NCBI RefSeq assembly: GCF_000455325.1
Contig: NZ_HG322951.1
Location: 883,172-927,002 of the forward strand
Direction of reading: 5' to 3'
DNA: 43,831 bases
Source of the DNA: Mycolicibacterium septicum DSM 44393
Lineage (GTDB): Bacteria; Actinomycetota; Actinomycetes; Mycobacteriales; Mycobacteriaceae
Positions 16,449 through 25,510 of this stretch are shown one piece after another. The notes under the pieces are model-generated. The model searched no databases. It was not told the origin of the DNA and worked only from the letters and a program-made list of their open reading frames with translations. Within the stretch, counting starts at the first letter, position 1. The number at the start of each line of letters is the position of its first letter. The translations under genes and the position numbers were made by a program.

Positions 16449-17052
16449 TCATGTATGAGGCCGGCGTGTCAAGACGGACCCAGCCGGAACGCTGTGGACC
16501 GTCACGAGATCGTGGTCGTCGCAATGGACGTCGGAGCAGTTGTCCGTAGACCCGAATCCTCCGGCGCAAGACGGAAGGAATACGCACCTGGTTGGCGTAA
16601 CCCGACGCGGTGATCGTAAGTCCGCTCTTGCCATCCAGTCGCAATCTATGACGCAACGGATCGATTCGATCAAAGGATGCCCCACGTGTACTACCTCCAA
16701 TGTGTCTCGCGACAAACATCGCCAGGTGCGCCGTGTCGTGGCAAAGTCGGAAGCTAGCCTATTGGCACCTCCCGGGACCGGAGCCCTCACAACTATCGGA
16801 CATCAACGTGGGACAACTTGTTGTGGACATCATGCGAGTCGGCCTGGGCGGGGGGGACGTAGAGGGCGCGCGGCCGGGCCTGGAACTTGTGATCGCGCAG
16901 TAACCGTCGTCGGTGTGGCTTCGCGACGACGGTGGAGCGCCATATTGGCTTTACGACGGTCAGCTCTATTTGAAACCGAGGGGTGGAAATATGAACATCG
17001 ATCATTGTCTGAATTCCACGCGTCGAGGTCGGTCCTGTCGTGCGTTGGACGG
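16449..17052. other. about 600 bp between convergent genes, no supported gene
   Basis: Several open frames exist on both strands, the longest running from 16540 into the permease gene antisense. None has a recognisable pattern, and their composition (rich in Arg, Ser and Cys) is that of non-coding frames. It contains the hairpin at 16903-16933. Confidence 0.45.
16903..16933. terminator. 10-bp perfect hairpin without T-run
   Basis: ACCGTCGTCG (16903-16912) pairs with CGACGACGGT (16924-16933) across an 11-nt loop, about 120 bp past the permease stop on the minus strand, between convergent genes. It is a plausible U-less actinobacterial terminator. Confidence 0.4.
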
Positions 17053-18528
17053 TCACTGACGACCGATCCGCTGATAGACATGGGGACGCTTCCGCTTCAG
17101 CAGCAGCGCAACAGCTACTCCACTCAGTCCAGTCGCGAATACACCACCCATCGTGATGTACGCCAGTTCAGAAGATGATCCCAGTAGAAGCTTGAAGTTG
17201 GTAGTGGTTAGCCAGAGCACGCCACAGAGGCCAATCCCCGCCAACGCCGGTGCGATCGTTCGATGCCAAGCTGTCACTCCAGGGAGGGTCTGGCGTCGCA
17301 GCCAACAAAAGACGGCGACAGTGGTGAGGAGTAACAAGAGAATGAACGAGTAGCCGTAGACACCGGACAGTTGAGCGTAAAGAACAAGCGGATTGGCGTT
17401 GAAGAGGATGAACGGTGCCAGCCCGACCACTGTCGCGATCGACACCGCAACCGATGAACGGTGCGGCGAACCGTGACGTCCGTGAACGTTGGCGAGGCGT
17501 CGCGGCAAGATCCCGTCGACGCTCAAATTGTAGACGTATCGTGACGCGATGTTGTGGCTCGCTAGGATGCCAGCGAAGACGCTCGTATTGACGAGGATCG
17601 ACACGACCAGCTGCGCCCAGCGTCCGACAAACTGGCCAATCGTGTCAGAGACCACGCCAGTTGGATTGGCAGCTGCAGCGGCGACGGCATGGCTGGGGCC
17701 TAGGGCCTGAATGATTACCCATGCCGAGATCGCGAATAGAACAGTAACCGTGATGATGAAGATATTGGTTGCACGCGGAATCGTTCGATCAGGGTCCTTC
17801 ACTTCTTCGCGGTAGATCGCCGTCGCTTCGAAGCCGCCGAAATTCATAATCGCGAACAGAAGGGCCAGTCCGATCGAACCGGACATTGCCATCTGTGGGG
17901 TGAACGAATTGAATGACAAGCCTTCCGCTCCGCCTTTCGCGGTGACGCAACCGGCATAGATTCCGGCAATGACGATTTCGCCAGCCAAAAGATATGTAAG
18001 AACGCGGGCGGACAGGTCGAGCTTCAAATATCCAAATGTGGCGGTGATCGTCACCCAAACCGACATCCAAACCCACCAGGGTATGTGCGGCCCATGCAAC
18101 GTGCCACTCACTAACTGCTGCATCAGCAGACCGCTGTAAGCGGTAGCTCCCAGGAGGATAAAGTAGTAGCTAGCCAATGCAAGAAAGGAAGCCGCCAAGC
18201 CTGCTGGTTTTCCTAACCCGGCCGTGACGAAGGCATAGAACCCCCCAGGATTTTGCAAGTGATGGGCCATTCGGGTGAAACCCGCAGCAAAAACCCAGAT
18301 GAGTATTCCGCAGGCGATATACGCCATCGGGGCGCCTAACCCATTGCCCATTCCTATTACGACCGTGATATAGCCTACGATGATTGCAAGCGGGCCGTTG
18401 AAGGCCAAAACGGTGAATAGCAGCTGGAACATCCCCATGCACCGTCTGAGTGCTGGTTGGCCGGCTTGTGGCGTTGACGATTGCGGTGGCTTGCCGCTAT
18501 CGGATGCTGATTCCAGTGTGGTGCTCAA
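17053..18528 (-). CDS. APC family amino acid permease
   Basis: A 491-residue integral membrane protein with about 12 hydrophobic segments, of the amino acid/polyamine/organocation superfamily. It would import an amino acid or amine with protons or by exchange. TM1 region FQLLFTVLAFNGPLAIIVGY shows the broken helix expected for the substrate site. EEVKDPDRTIPRA between middle helices is the typical APC loop, and INMFGGFEA-like NFGGFEATAIYREEV precedes it. The start is TTG at 18526-18528, supported by CTCCTT (AAGGAG on its strand) at 18534-18539 with good spacing; the nearby ATG is out of frame and stops after two codons. The AraC-type gene upstream on the same strand, 390 bp away, may regulate it. 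The substrate is unknown. Confidence 0.88.
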   Translation of the reverse strand: MSTTLESASDSGKPPQSSTPQAGQPALRRCMGMFQLLFTVLAFNGPLAIIVGYITVVIGMGNGLGAPMAYIACGILIWVFAAGFTRMAHHLQNPGGFYAFVTAGLGKPAGLAASFLALASYYFILLGATAYSGLLMQQLVSGTLHGPHIPWWVWMSVWVTITATFGYLKLDLSARVLTYLLAGEIVIAGIYAGCVTAKGGAEGLSFNSFTPQMAMSGSIGLALLFAIMNFGGFEATAIYREEVKDPDRTIPRATNIFIITVTVLFAISAWVIIQALGPSHAVAAAAANPTGVVSDTIGQFVGRWAQLVVSILVNTSVFAGILASHNIASRYVYNLSVDGILPRRLANVHGRHGSPHRSSVAVSIATVVGLAPFILFNANPLVLYAQLSGVYGYSFILLLLLTTVAVFCWLRRQTLPGVTAWHRTIAPALAGIGLCGVLWLTTTNFKLLLGSSSELAYITMGGVFATGLSGVAVALLLKRKRPHVYQRIGRQ

Positions 18529-18918
18529 TGCATCTCCTTGCTAGCCGCGCCGTAGGCGAACCTGCGGTGTGATTGCGTTATCGTTTGAGAGCGCCTAGTT
18601 GCACCGCCCGGATCGGGCGCGAGCCGCGTTGGGGGATGGTGTGAGCAAGGACACTTCCTCAAAGTCTGTCCCAACGTGTCACTTGAAGGCATGTGCCATC
18701 GTGCCGTCACTTTGTCTTTCAGCGCCAAGAGTGAACAGGCCTTTCGGCCCGCTTTGGGCCAGGCGAGCTGGGAGGCTGAGCGATGGCAACCGGGTACCGC
18801 TGCTGCGGGGCGGACTACGCGGGACCGAACCACTGAACTCCAGACGGTCGGCGTCGCCGCGTAGCGATGGTGGCGTCTATTTGGGGCTGCCTGGGTCGTT
18901 GAGACCCCGGGCGGCGTT
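18529..18918. other. 390-bp intergenic region upstream of the permease
   Basis: Should hold the permease promoter and the end of the AraC gene's transcript. I see no coding pattern and no clear operator. Confidence 0.35.
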
Positions 18919-19941
18919 CTAGCTCGCAGTAAGTTGACTGTCGCGATACTCGCTCGGAGTCTGCTGATAATATTTCTTGAATTCGCGACAAAAATGGCTC
19001 GCGTCTGCATAACGCCACCGCATTGCTGTCGCTTGAACAGATTCGCCGCCTCGGAGCAGATCCTGCCGGGCGCGGTCGACACGTTTGCGGCGGACAAGCG
19101 ACCCAAAAGAATCGTCTGTCGCCGAAAAGAGTCGGTGCAAGGACCTTACAGAGATTCCATGCGCAGCCGCTGCGTCTGAAGGAGATAGGTCGCCTACGAC
19201 CAGGTTCGTCTCGACCCAACGTTCGATGTTGGTCCTCATTGCGTCACTGACCGCCGCGTTGGTGGAGTTGCTTGCCGCAGAAGTCGTACCAGCCAACAGC
19301 TCGAGGAACGCGTTCCGGATCGACGCGGCGGCAGTGGGCGTCAACGGTTCGGATCCGGAGCAGACAGAGCTCGCGAGCCCACGGATTATCTTCAATACAG
19401 AGGCGTTCTCCGGAGCGCCAAAACCTGATCCCAAAAGTTCCCGTATTGCGGTTGTGCGCAGGACGCTTCGGGGCATAAAAATATAACACGCCCCGCCTTC
19501 TCCTGTGTTCGTGAAGTCTCGGATTTGGGCCACATCCCATATGAAACATCCCGGCGGAATATTGATAGTGTGGCCGTCGCGAAATGTTACGTGCTCGTTT
19601 AGATCAGGAAAACCGAAGCCGATGTACTCCGACGAGGGGCTATTGGAGTTAAAGCGGCCGCCAAAGCCATTTGTTCTAAACTGAACGAACAAAAGATCGT
19701 CGACCCAGCGGCGTTGAAGGGCACCCTTAAATCCATCCAGCGTAGTTGTGGGCCAGAATTTGTCCCCAACCAGTGAGTTCGCAAACTCGCACTGCCATTG
19801 ATCAAACTCATCGGTATGGGTCGGAGACTTGACCGAAAACTTTTCGACAACTGAGAGGGCCATGTTCATCTCGCTTGTTCTACGTTCAACATCCAGTGTA
19901 ACCGCGCCCTTGAGCCCGACCAACGCTTCTGACGTGGGCAT
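18919..19941 (-). CDS. AraC family transcriptional regulator
   Basis: A 340-residue AraC/XylS-type regulator. The N-terminal part (about 25-200, with FWPTTTLDGFKGALQRRW and INIPPGCFIWDV) is the AraC_binding_2 type sensor domain. The C-terminus holds the double HTH: GDLSPSDAAAAHGISVRSLH then DSFGSLVRRKRVDRARQDLL, and AMRWRYADASHFCREFKKYY with TPSEYR. An internal start at 19869 (MNMALSVVEKF) would give 316 residues and fits the family length as well as the longer reading; the choice is uncertain. It probably controls the permease downstream on the same strand, or the aldehyde dehydrogenase operon upstream. Confidence 0.88.
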   Translation of the reverse strand: MPTSEALVGLKGAVTLDVERRTSEMNMALSVVEKFSVKSPTHTDEFDQWQCEFANSLVGDKFWPTTTLDGFKGALQRRWVDDLLFVQFRTNGFGGRFNSNSPSSEYIGFGFPDLNEHVTFRDGHTINIPPGCFIWDVAQIRDFTNTGEGGACYIFMPRSVLRTTAIRELLGSGFGAPENASVLKIIRGLASSVCSGSEPLTPTAAASIRNAFLELLAGTTSAASNSTNAAVSDAMRTNIERWVETNLVVGDLSPSDAAAAHGISVRSLHRLFSATDDSFGSLVRRKRVDRARQDLLRGGESVQATAMRWRYADASHFCREFKKYYQQTPSEYRDSQLTAS

Positions 19942-20262
19942 TCAGGCATGTTTGTGCAGCCGATGGGTAGTCGGGCGACCTTGTAGAGGCCGATTGCCCA
20001 CCGTCGGTCGTTCGACAATGCCAATGCGCGGATGGCTTGAATAGGATCTGCGTGACAGCGTGCAGGTATCTGCGTGCCCGGCCGAGCGGGGCTTGGATGG
20101 GCCCTACTGGTCGCACACGAGGAGGCCCCATGGTGGGCGGTTTGGTGACAGACGAAAGTCGACTGCCGAGATCCGCACAATCGAGGAGTACTCCATGCGT
20201 TGTCGAGGCGCAGAGCCGAGGTCGACCCCCTCGAGCAGTAACGCATTGGGGTCTGCCTGCGC
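19942..20262. other. 320-bp intergenic region upstream of the AraC gene
   Basis: Holds the AraC promoter and the end of the aldehyde dehydrogenase transcript. A GAGGAGG before an ATG at 20129 opens only a short frame without recognisable content. No clear hairpin terminator was seen. Confidence 0.35.
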
Positions 20263-21774
20263 TTATGCGCGCGGGTTGAATGGGTCGGTGATCGTGTTGC
20301 CGGTGTCGATCCAGACGGTCTTGACTTCCGTGTACTCCTCGATGGCGTGGAACCCGTTCTCACGGCCGAGACCGCTTTCTTTGAAGCCCCCGAACGGGGC
20401 TACGTAGTTGGTCTTGCGGTAGTTGTTGATCCAGACGTTGCCGGCGCGGAGGCGATTGGCCACGCGGTGCGCACGCGCAACATCGCGGGTCCAGACGCCA
20501 GCCGCAAGTCCGAAGGACGTGTCGTTGGCGATGCGGACGGCGTCGTCTTCGTCGGTGAACTTGATGACGACAGCGACGGGTCCAAACACTTCTTCACGCG
20601 CGATGCGCATGTCGTTGGTGACGTGCGTGAAAACCGTTGGCTGCACGAACAAACCTTGGCTGAGCTCGGGGTCCGTGGGCCGGGCACCACCTGTTGCCAG
20701 ACACGCACCGTCCTGTTTGGCGACTTCAATATAGTGAAGTACCTTGTCGAACTGCGCTTGACAAGCGACCGTGCCCATTTCAGTGTCAGGGTCAAGCGGG
20801 TCGCCCAGTTTGATCTGGCCAGTCCGCTCGGTCAGTGCAGCGCAGAATTCATCGTATATGTCTGCGTGGACAAGGACCCGCGAGCCAGCCATGCAGGTCT
20901 GGCCGGTTGCGGCAAAGATACCTGAGATAACGCCGTTGACGGCATTGAGCAGATCGGCGTCGGGGAAGATGATGTTCGGTGATTTGCCGCCGAGTTCGAG
21001 CGAGACACGGGCGAGTCGCCGGGCAGCTGCGGTAGCGATCTTTTTGCCTACGGCAGTTGATCCGGTGAAGGCGATCTTGTCCACGTCGGGGTGGCCTGCA
21101 AGCGCGGCGCCCGTGGGGCCCGCGCCGGTAACGACGTTGATGACTCCATCGGGGAAGCCCGCTTGCTGGGCGAGGCGGGCGAGGACCAGGGTGGAAACGG
21201 GCGTGATCTCTGAAGGCTTGATGACCACCGTGTTGCCCGAGGCTAAGGCGGGGCACAGTTTCCACAGAAGCAGGGCTAGTGGACTGTTCCACGGGGTGAT
21301 CGCTGCTACGACACCGATGGGCTCACGGACAGTGAAGACTTGCATGTTGGGGACGCTGCTCGCCAAGGTTTCGCCGATGGGGCTTTCTGCAACGCCGGCA
21401 AAGAAGTAGCAGTGGTTCGCCAGCGCGAGGGTCTGGCCACCCACTTCACGGATCAGCTTGCCGTTCTCCAGCACCTGGGTGCGGGCGAGTTCATCGGCGT
21501 TTGCGTGGATCACATCGCCGAACCTTCGCAGCAGGGTGGCTCGTTGCAGTGGCGTGGACTGCGACCAAGGTCCGGTTTCGAATGCCGTACGAGCGGCGAC
21601 GACCGCGGCGTCGACGTCGGCTTCGGTGGCGGTGGGTACTTCAGCCCATGCGCGTCCGTTAAACGGATTGATGGAATGAAAAGTCGAGCCATCTGAAGAG
21701 GGGCGCCACTGGCCGCCGATGAGCATGTTGTAGTGCTCGATGGCTGTCGTGGTGTGGGCGTCGGTGGCAGACAT
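20263..21774 (-). CDS. aldehyde dehydrogenase family protein
   Basis: A 503-residue NAD(P)-dependent aldehyde dehydrogenase oxidising an aldehyde to its acid in the cytosol. The complete catalytic set is visible: Asn163 in TPWNSP, Lys186 in VIKPSE, Glu260 in SLELGGKSP and Cys294 in GQTCMAGSR. The C-terminus has PFGGFKESGLGRENG. ATG 21774 is chosen over an upstream in-frame start at 21951, which would read into the transporter gene, because AAGGA lies six bases before it and MSATDAHTTT leads straight into the family N-terminus. It is the last gene of a three-gene operon with the tricarballylate-dehydrogenase-like protein and the transporter, so it may oxidise an aldehyde precursor of the transported acid. 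Confidence 0.93.
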   Translation of the reverse strand: MSATDAHTTTAIEHYNMLIGGQWRPSSDGSTFHSINPFNGRAWAEVPTATEADVDAAVVAARTAFETGPWSQSTPLQRATLLRRFGDVIHANADELARTQVLENGKLIREVGGQTLALANHCYFFAGVAESPIGETLASSVPNMQVFTVREPIGVVAAITPWNSPLALLLWKLCPALASGNTVVIKPSEITPVSTLVLARLAQQAGFPDGVINVVTGAGPTGAALAGHPDVDKIAFTGSTAVGKKIATAAARRLARVSLELGGKSPNIIFPDADLLNAVNGVISGIFAATGQTCMAGSRVLVHADIYDEFCAALTERTGQIKLGDPLDPDTEMGTVACQAQFDKVLHYIEVAKQDGACLATGGARPTDPELSQGLFVQPTVFTHVTNDMRIAREEVFGPVAVVIKFTDEDDAVRIANDTSFGLAAGVWTRDVARAHRVANRLRAGNVWINNYRKTNYVAPFGGFKESGLGRENGFHAIEEYTEVKTVWIDTGNTITDPFNPRA

Positions 21775-21806
21775 TGGGATCCTTCGTCGATATGCGGTTG
21801 GCAGGT

Positions 21807-23153
21807 TCAGGCGGTGTGGGAGGGCACTGGATGAGGTGGAGAGTTGGTCGGTTGATTGCCGCCTATCGTTGTTGTTCGGCGAGGAGTAAATGCGATGGCG
21901 ACCAACGAAATTGCTGCCGCGATGAGGGTCATAAGGGCCAGGGGCCACCATTCGGTTCCGCTATCGCCGATGAGGGCTTCGGCGATGAATGGGGTAGGGG
22001 CGCTGAAGATGAGACCGCCAAGTGCGTTGCTCAGTGCGGTGCCGCTGTACCGGACCTTGGTGTCAAACTGGTCTGCAATGAGACTGGAGACGACAGAGTA
22101 GGTGGTGGCGTGTGCGCCGATCATCATGAGAGTCACAACGATGCAGGTTATTGCGACCGACTCGCCGGTCAGGCTCCAGAAGAACGGGAACGCAGCGACG
22201 GCAGTGAATAGCGCCCCAGCGGCAAAGACTTGATGGGCGCCGATACGGTCACTGAGTGCCGCCAGCAATGGAAGTGCGGCGAGATCGACTAAAGCTGCGC
22301 TCATTACGATCAACAAAGCGGTGTTTCGCTGTAGGCCAAGGGAGTTCGTGGCATAGGTCAAGAAGTAGACCGAAATCACGTAGAAGACAACGTTAACCGA
22401 CGCTTGCAGTGAAATGCTCAGTCCTAAACTGATTTTCGCGTTGGCAAGTACGTCCCGTACGGGGAGTTTCGCAGTCTGGCCCGCGGATTTGATTTCCTGA
22501 AAGTCTTCGGACTCTTGCACGCCGAGCCGGATCGCGAGGCCAACGATGACGAGGATGAATCCAGCGAGAAATGGGACACGCCATCCCCAGGTGAGGAGTT
22601 GATTATTGGGCAGCGTGGCCACCGCCGACATTACGGAGGTGGCCAGGACAAGCCCGAGGGGACTGCCCATCTGTGGCGCCGATCCGTATAGGCGGACTCT
22701 TGAAGGGGGTGCGTGCTCGACAGACATCAGCACAGCTCCACCCCATTCCCCGCCGACTGCCAGGCCTTGCATCAGACGGAGCGCGATGAGTAGGAGGGGC
22801 GCCCACAGGCCGATGGCGTCGTAGGTCGGTAGGACTCCGATCAGGCCGGTGGCAGCACCCATGATGGTGAGGGTGGCGATGAGGGTGGTTTTACGGCCAA
22901 ATCGGTCGCCAAGATGACCGAAGATGGCGGCGCCGACTGGTCGCGCGACGAAAGCCACGCCAAGCGTGGCGAAAGACGCCAGTTGGCCGGTGTGCTTGTC
23001 GATGGCTGGGAAGAAGAGGTCGCTGAGTACCAACGCGGCGGCGAGACCGTAGATGAAGAAGTCAAACCATTCGATCGTGGTGCCAACAAGGCTGGCAATG
23101 GCAGCTCGTCGGGCACTGGTCGATCCGGTGCGCGGGGGTGGAGTTGTGACCAT
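21807..23153 (-). CDS. MFS transporter, metabolite:H+ symporter (MHS) type
   Basis: A 448-residue, 12-helix major facilitator protein of the MHS branch (ProP, KgtP, ShiA, CitA, TcuC), which imports organic acids with protons. The family start TIEWFDFFIYGLAAAL and the loop-2/3 motif GHLGDRFGRKTT are clear, and RLMQGLAVGGEWGGAVL is the MHS helix-4 signature. The branch contains citrate and tricarballylate importers. It lies 29 bp after the flavoprotein gene and 32 bp before the aldehyde dehydrogenase gene, in one operon. In Salmonella the tricarballylate dehydrogenase TcuA is encoded with the MHS transporter TcuC, so this neighbour supports a polycarboxylate role. Confidence 0.92.
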   Translation of the reverse strand: MVTTPPPRTGSTSARRAAIASLVGTTIEWFDFFIYGLAAALVLSDLFFPAIDKHTGQLASFATLGVAFVARPVGAAIFGHLGDRFGRKTTLIATLTIMGAATGLIGVLPTYDAIGLWAPLLLIALRLMQGLAVGGEWGGAVLMSVEHAPPSRVRLYGSAPQMGSPLGLVLATSVMSAVATLPNNQLLTWGWRVPFLAGFILVIVGLAIRLGVQESEDFQEIKSAGQTAKLPVRDVLANAKISLGLSISLQASVNVVFYVISVYFLTYATNSLGLQRNTALLIVMSAALVDLAALPLLAALSDRIGAHQVFAAGALFTAVAAFPFFWSLTGESVAITCIVVTLMMIGAHATTYSVVSSLIADQFDTKVRYSGTALSNALGGLIFSAPTPFIAEALIGDSGTEWWPLALMTLIAAAISLVAIAFTPRRTTTIGGNQPTNSPPHPVPSHTA

Positions 23154-23182
23154 GGTTCCTCTGTAGGTTGAGGCAGGAGTGA

Positions 23183-24577
23183 CTATTGGACTGCAGTTGG
23201 GTTGGGAATACGGTGTGCCGCGGTCTGGCCTGCGATCCTGCCGAACGCGAGAGCGCGCAGCACGGAGGTGGCGCCGGGGTACTTGTGGTGATAGATGCCT
23301 GCGACCTCGCCGACGGCGAACAGCCCGGGAATAGGTTCTCCGGCAGCATCTAGCACGCGCGCGAATTCGTCAGTTCTCAGGCCGCCGAAGGTGAAAGTGA
23401 TCGCGCAGGTGACTGGCCATGCGACGTAGGGTGGTTCATCGATAGGTCTGGCCCAGTTCGACTTCGCGGGGACTAGCCCGCGGGTTGATATGCCATCGAG
23501 ACTGCTCAGCTCCAAGGGCCCGGGAGTGGCAGCTTGGTTGTAGCGCGCAACCGTGTCGGCGAGCGCTTGGGGGTCGAGATCGAGGCGGCGCGCCAATGCC
23601 TCCAGAGTGAGTGCAGATTCAGGTCGGCGATCAGTCAGAACTGCGCGAGCAATGTCGTGGCGCATCAGTTTTTGGTCTGCGATTAGGTAGGCGTATTGAT
23701 TTGCATCGCGCCAGATCTTGTAGGCCACGGCTTCGAAGGTGTTGTCGGGGGTGTCGGCGGCCTCGTCGACGAACCGCTGTGCTTCGTGGTCGACGAGGAT
23801 TCCGTAGGGATAGACCATGACCAGGGCTTCTGCGCTGCCGGTGCGGGGATCGACGGGTTCGCCATGGAATTGGTCGAATTGGCCATCGGTGTCGGCGCCG
23901 GCTCGGGTGGCCATCTCGATGCCTTCACCTCGATTTGACCGGCCACCTGGTGCAATTGGCGAGAGTTCATGGCCGCGGCCACCGAGGTGGTGGTCGAGCA
24001 ATGCGGGGTTGCCTTGGAAGCCGCCGCACGCTAGGACTACGGTCCGGGCCAACAGGCGCCGCTTGCTGCCGGCCGAGTCGAGCGCCTCGACGCCGATGAC
24101 GTCGCCGCGGTCAGTTATCAGATCCTGTGCGGTGGTGTTGTATTCAATGTTGCCGCCAAGTTCTTCGACGCGGGCGGCGAAGGTCTCGACTATCGCGGCG
24201 CCGCCCCCTGCAGGCATCAGGCGCGGACCCTTCGACGTCAAAAAGTAGGTGAGGTCGGACTTTGTCGCTACACCGTTGTCGTTGAGCCACTGGATTGTCG
24301 GCCGGGCCAGCGCAGCCAATCGTCGAACGATGGCCTCATCGGTCTTACCTTCGCTCAGTTCCATCATTCGAGAGACGAAATCGTGTGCAGGAGAGCCATC
24401 TTCCGTGAGTCGGAAGAAAGCGCCCGTCCACGCCGTGTTGCCGCCGCGCTGCGCCCTTGAGGTTCGCTCCAGCACCATAACCCGTCCCCCGGGTGCTGAT
24501 TGCAGGAACTGCAGCGCTGTTGCCAAACCGCCCGCTCCGCAGCCGACGACGACGAGATCGAGCACCGATTCACTCAT
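23183..24577 (-). CDS. FAD-dependent dehydrogenase, tricarballylate dehydrogenase (TcuA)-like
   Basis: A 464-residue flavoprotein of the fumarate reductase/succinate dehydrogenase/KstD superfamily. The Rossmann loop is VVVGCGAGGLATAL near the N-terminus, followed by LERTSRAQRGGNTAW, with ACGGFQGNP in the middle. The C-terminus reads GLFAVGEVAGIYHHKYPGAT. The RGGNT motif, FTFGG (where fumarate reductases have H-T-M-G-G) and the HHKYPGA end fit TcuA, which oxidises tricarballylate to cis-aconitate, better than KstD or fumarate reductase. ATG 24577 is preceded by AAAGGA; an upstream in-frame start at 24685 is less likely. It is first in the operon with an MHS transporter and faces an operon with aconitase, which supports a tricarboxylate substrate. 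TcuB, the usual electron-transfer partner, is absent. Confidence 0.78.
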   Translation of the reverse strand: MSESVLDLVVVGCGAGGLATALQFLQSAPGGRVMVLERTSRAQRGGNTAWTGAFFRLTEDGSPAHDFVSRMMELSEGKTDEAIVRRLAALARPTIQWLNDNGVATKSDLTYFLTSKGPRLMPAGGGAAIVETFAARVEELGGNIEYNTTAQDLITDRGDVIGVEALDSAGSKRRLLARTVVLACGGFQGNPALLDHHLGGRGHELSPIAPGGRSNRGEGIEMATRAGADTDGQFDQFHGEPVDPRTGSAEALVMVYPYGILVDHEAQRFVDEAADTPDNTFEAVAYKIWRDANQYAYLIADQKLMRHDIARAVLTDRRPESALTLEALARRLDLDPQALADTVARYNQAATPGPLELSSLDGISTRGLVPAKSNWARPIDEPPYVAWPVTCAITFTFGGLRTDEFARVLDAAGEPIPGLFAVGEVAGIYHHKYPGATSVLRALAFGRIAGQTAAHRIPNPTAVQ

Positions 24578-24601
24578 TGGGTTTCCTTTGTACGACTCAA
24601 T

Positions 24602-24618
24602 GAACCGACAAGCGGTTC
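24602..24618. promoter_or_regulatory. inverted repeat GAACCG-N5-CGGTTC, candidate IclR operator
   Basis: A perfect 6-bp inverted repeat with a five-base spacer, 25 bp upstream of the flavoprotein start in the divergent region shared with the IclR gene. The size and spacing suit an IclR-family dimer, and the position would block the flavoprotein promoter. Confidence 0.45.
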
Positions 24619-24720
24619 TCCTAATCCGCACGACAGTTTTGTGTGCTGCATCACCAATAGAATCACGCGACCCCGGCGCCGTCAACCCATGAGACGGTCC
24701 TATTGATCCGCTAGATGGGT

Positions 24721-24726
24721 TATAGT
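24721..24726 (+). promoter_or_regulatory. -10 element TATAGT for a probably leaderless IclR transcript
   Basis: TATAGT fits the mycobacterial -10 consensus TANNNT and ends exactly seven bases before the IclR ATG at 24734. Transcription would then start at or next to the A of ATG. No Shine-Dalgarno sequence precedes the ATG, which agrees with a leaderless mRNA. No good -35 box is seen. Confidence 0.5.
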
Positions 24727-24733
24727 TGTCGGT

Positions 24734-25510
24734 ATGGCTGATATCGACACCGCGTCAACTCGTGCCGACGGCGGCGTGCGCAGCATCGCGCGCGCCGTGG
24801 ATGTCTTGGAACTGTTTGACGTCGAACACTCCACCCGCACGTTGCGAGAGCTAGTGGCGCACACCGCACTTCCGAAAACCACGGTGGTGCGCCTGATCTC
24901 GACGTTGGAGGCTCTTGGATTGATCGCTGACCGCGGAGATTCCACCTACGGGCTAGGAGCGGGATTCTTGCGTTGGGTTGCGCTGTCCCAGGCCATGTGG
25001 GAGATCAGTTCGCAGGCTCGGCAGATCATGACCCGGCTGGTGGACACCTGTGGTGAAACGGCGAACATCTATATCCGCCAGGATCTGAATCGGGTATCGA
25101 TCGCTCAGGTCGAGGGCACGACCACAGTGCGCAGCGTCGTCGAAGTTGGTGTGCCCTATGCGCTCGCGGCTGGCGCAGCGGCCAAGATCCTGCTGACTGG
25201 CGCTCCAGATCACGTGGTGAGGGCTCTGGCTGAGATCCGCCCCGACATTCAACTGGAGTCGTTGAGCCGCGAGATTGCAAGTATCCGTGAGGCGGGGTAC
25301 GCAGTCACGCACGGGGAGCGAGAACTCGGTGCATCCGCTGTAGCGGCGCCGATTGTCGCGTCTGACGGGAGGGTGGTCGCGGCGCTGTCAGCCAGTGGGC
25401 CGACGTCGCGGTTCACTGCAGATCGGGTAGGGCGCTACGTGGATGCCGTAACGGCGGCCGCTACTGAGATAAGTGCCGCAGGACTGGGGAGCGTGGAGGT
25501 CTTCCTGTGA
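24734..25510 (+). CDS. IclR family transcriptional regulator
   Basis: A 258-residue IclR-type regulator. The winged HTH spans about 15-75 (SIARAVDVLELFDVEHSTR then LPKTTVVRLISTLEALGLI). The ligand-binding GAF-like domain follows (about 85-250), with GVPYALAAGAAAKILLTG and SAVAAPIVASDGRVVAALS. It is the first gene of the plus-strand operon, and its GTGA overlaps the CoA-transferase start. Since it diverges from the flavoprotein operon, it is the natural regulator of both halves, probably responding to the acid substrate or a pathway intermediate. The candidate operator is at 24602-24618. Confidence 0.92.
   Translation: MADIDTASTRADGGVRSIARAVDVLELFDVEHSTRTLRELVAHTALPKTTVVRLISTLEALGLIADRGDSTYGLGAGFLRWVALSQAMWEISSQARQIMTRLVDTCGETANIYIRQDLNRVSIAQVEGTTTVRSVVEVGVPYALAAGAAAKILLTGAPDHVVRALAEIRPDIQLESLSREIASIREAGYAVTHGERELGASAVAAPIVASDGRVVAALSASGPTSRFTADRVGRYVDAVTAAATEISAAGLGSVEVFL

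Noticed and set aside
16540..17178. 212-codon plus-strand open frame
   Set aside because: It overlaps the permease end on the other strand, is rich in Arg/Ser/Cys and matches no family pattern; long spurious frames are expected in GC-rich DNA.
18525..19106. 193-codon minus-strand frame between AraC and permease genes
   Set aside because: It overlaps the AraC 3' end in another frame and ends in the permease leader; its content is non-coding in character.
23183..24577. Flavoprotein as a 3-ketosteroid delta-1-dehydrogenase or fumarate reductase
   Set aside because: The RGGNT motif, FTFGG in place of HTMGG, the HHKYPGA end and the MHS transporter neighbour fit the tricarballylate dehydrogenase group better.
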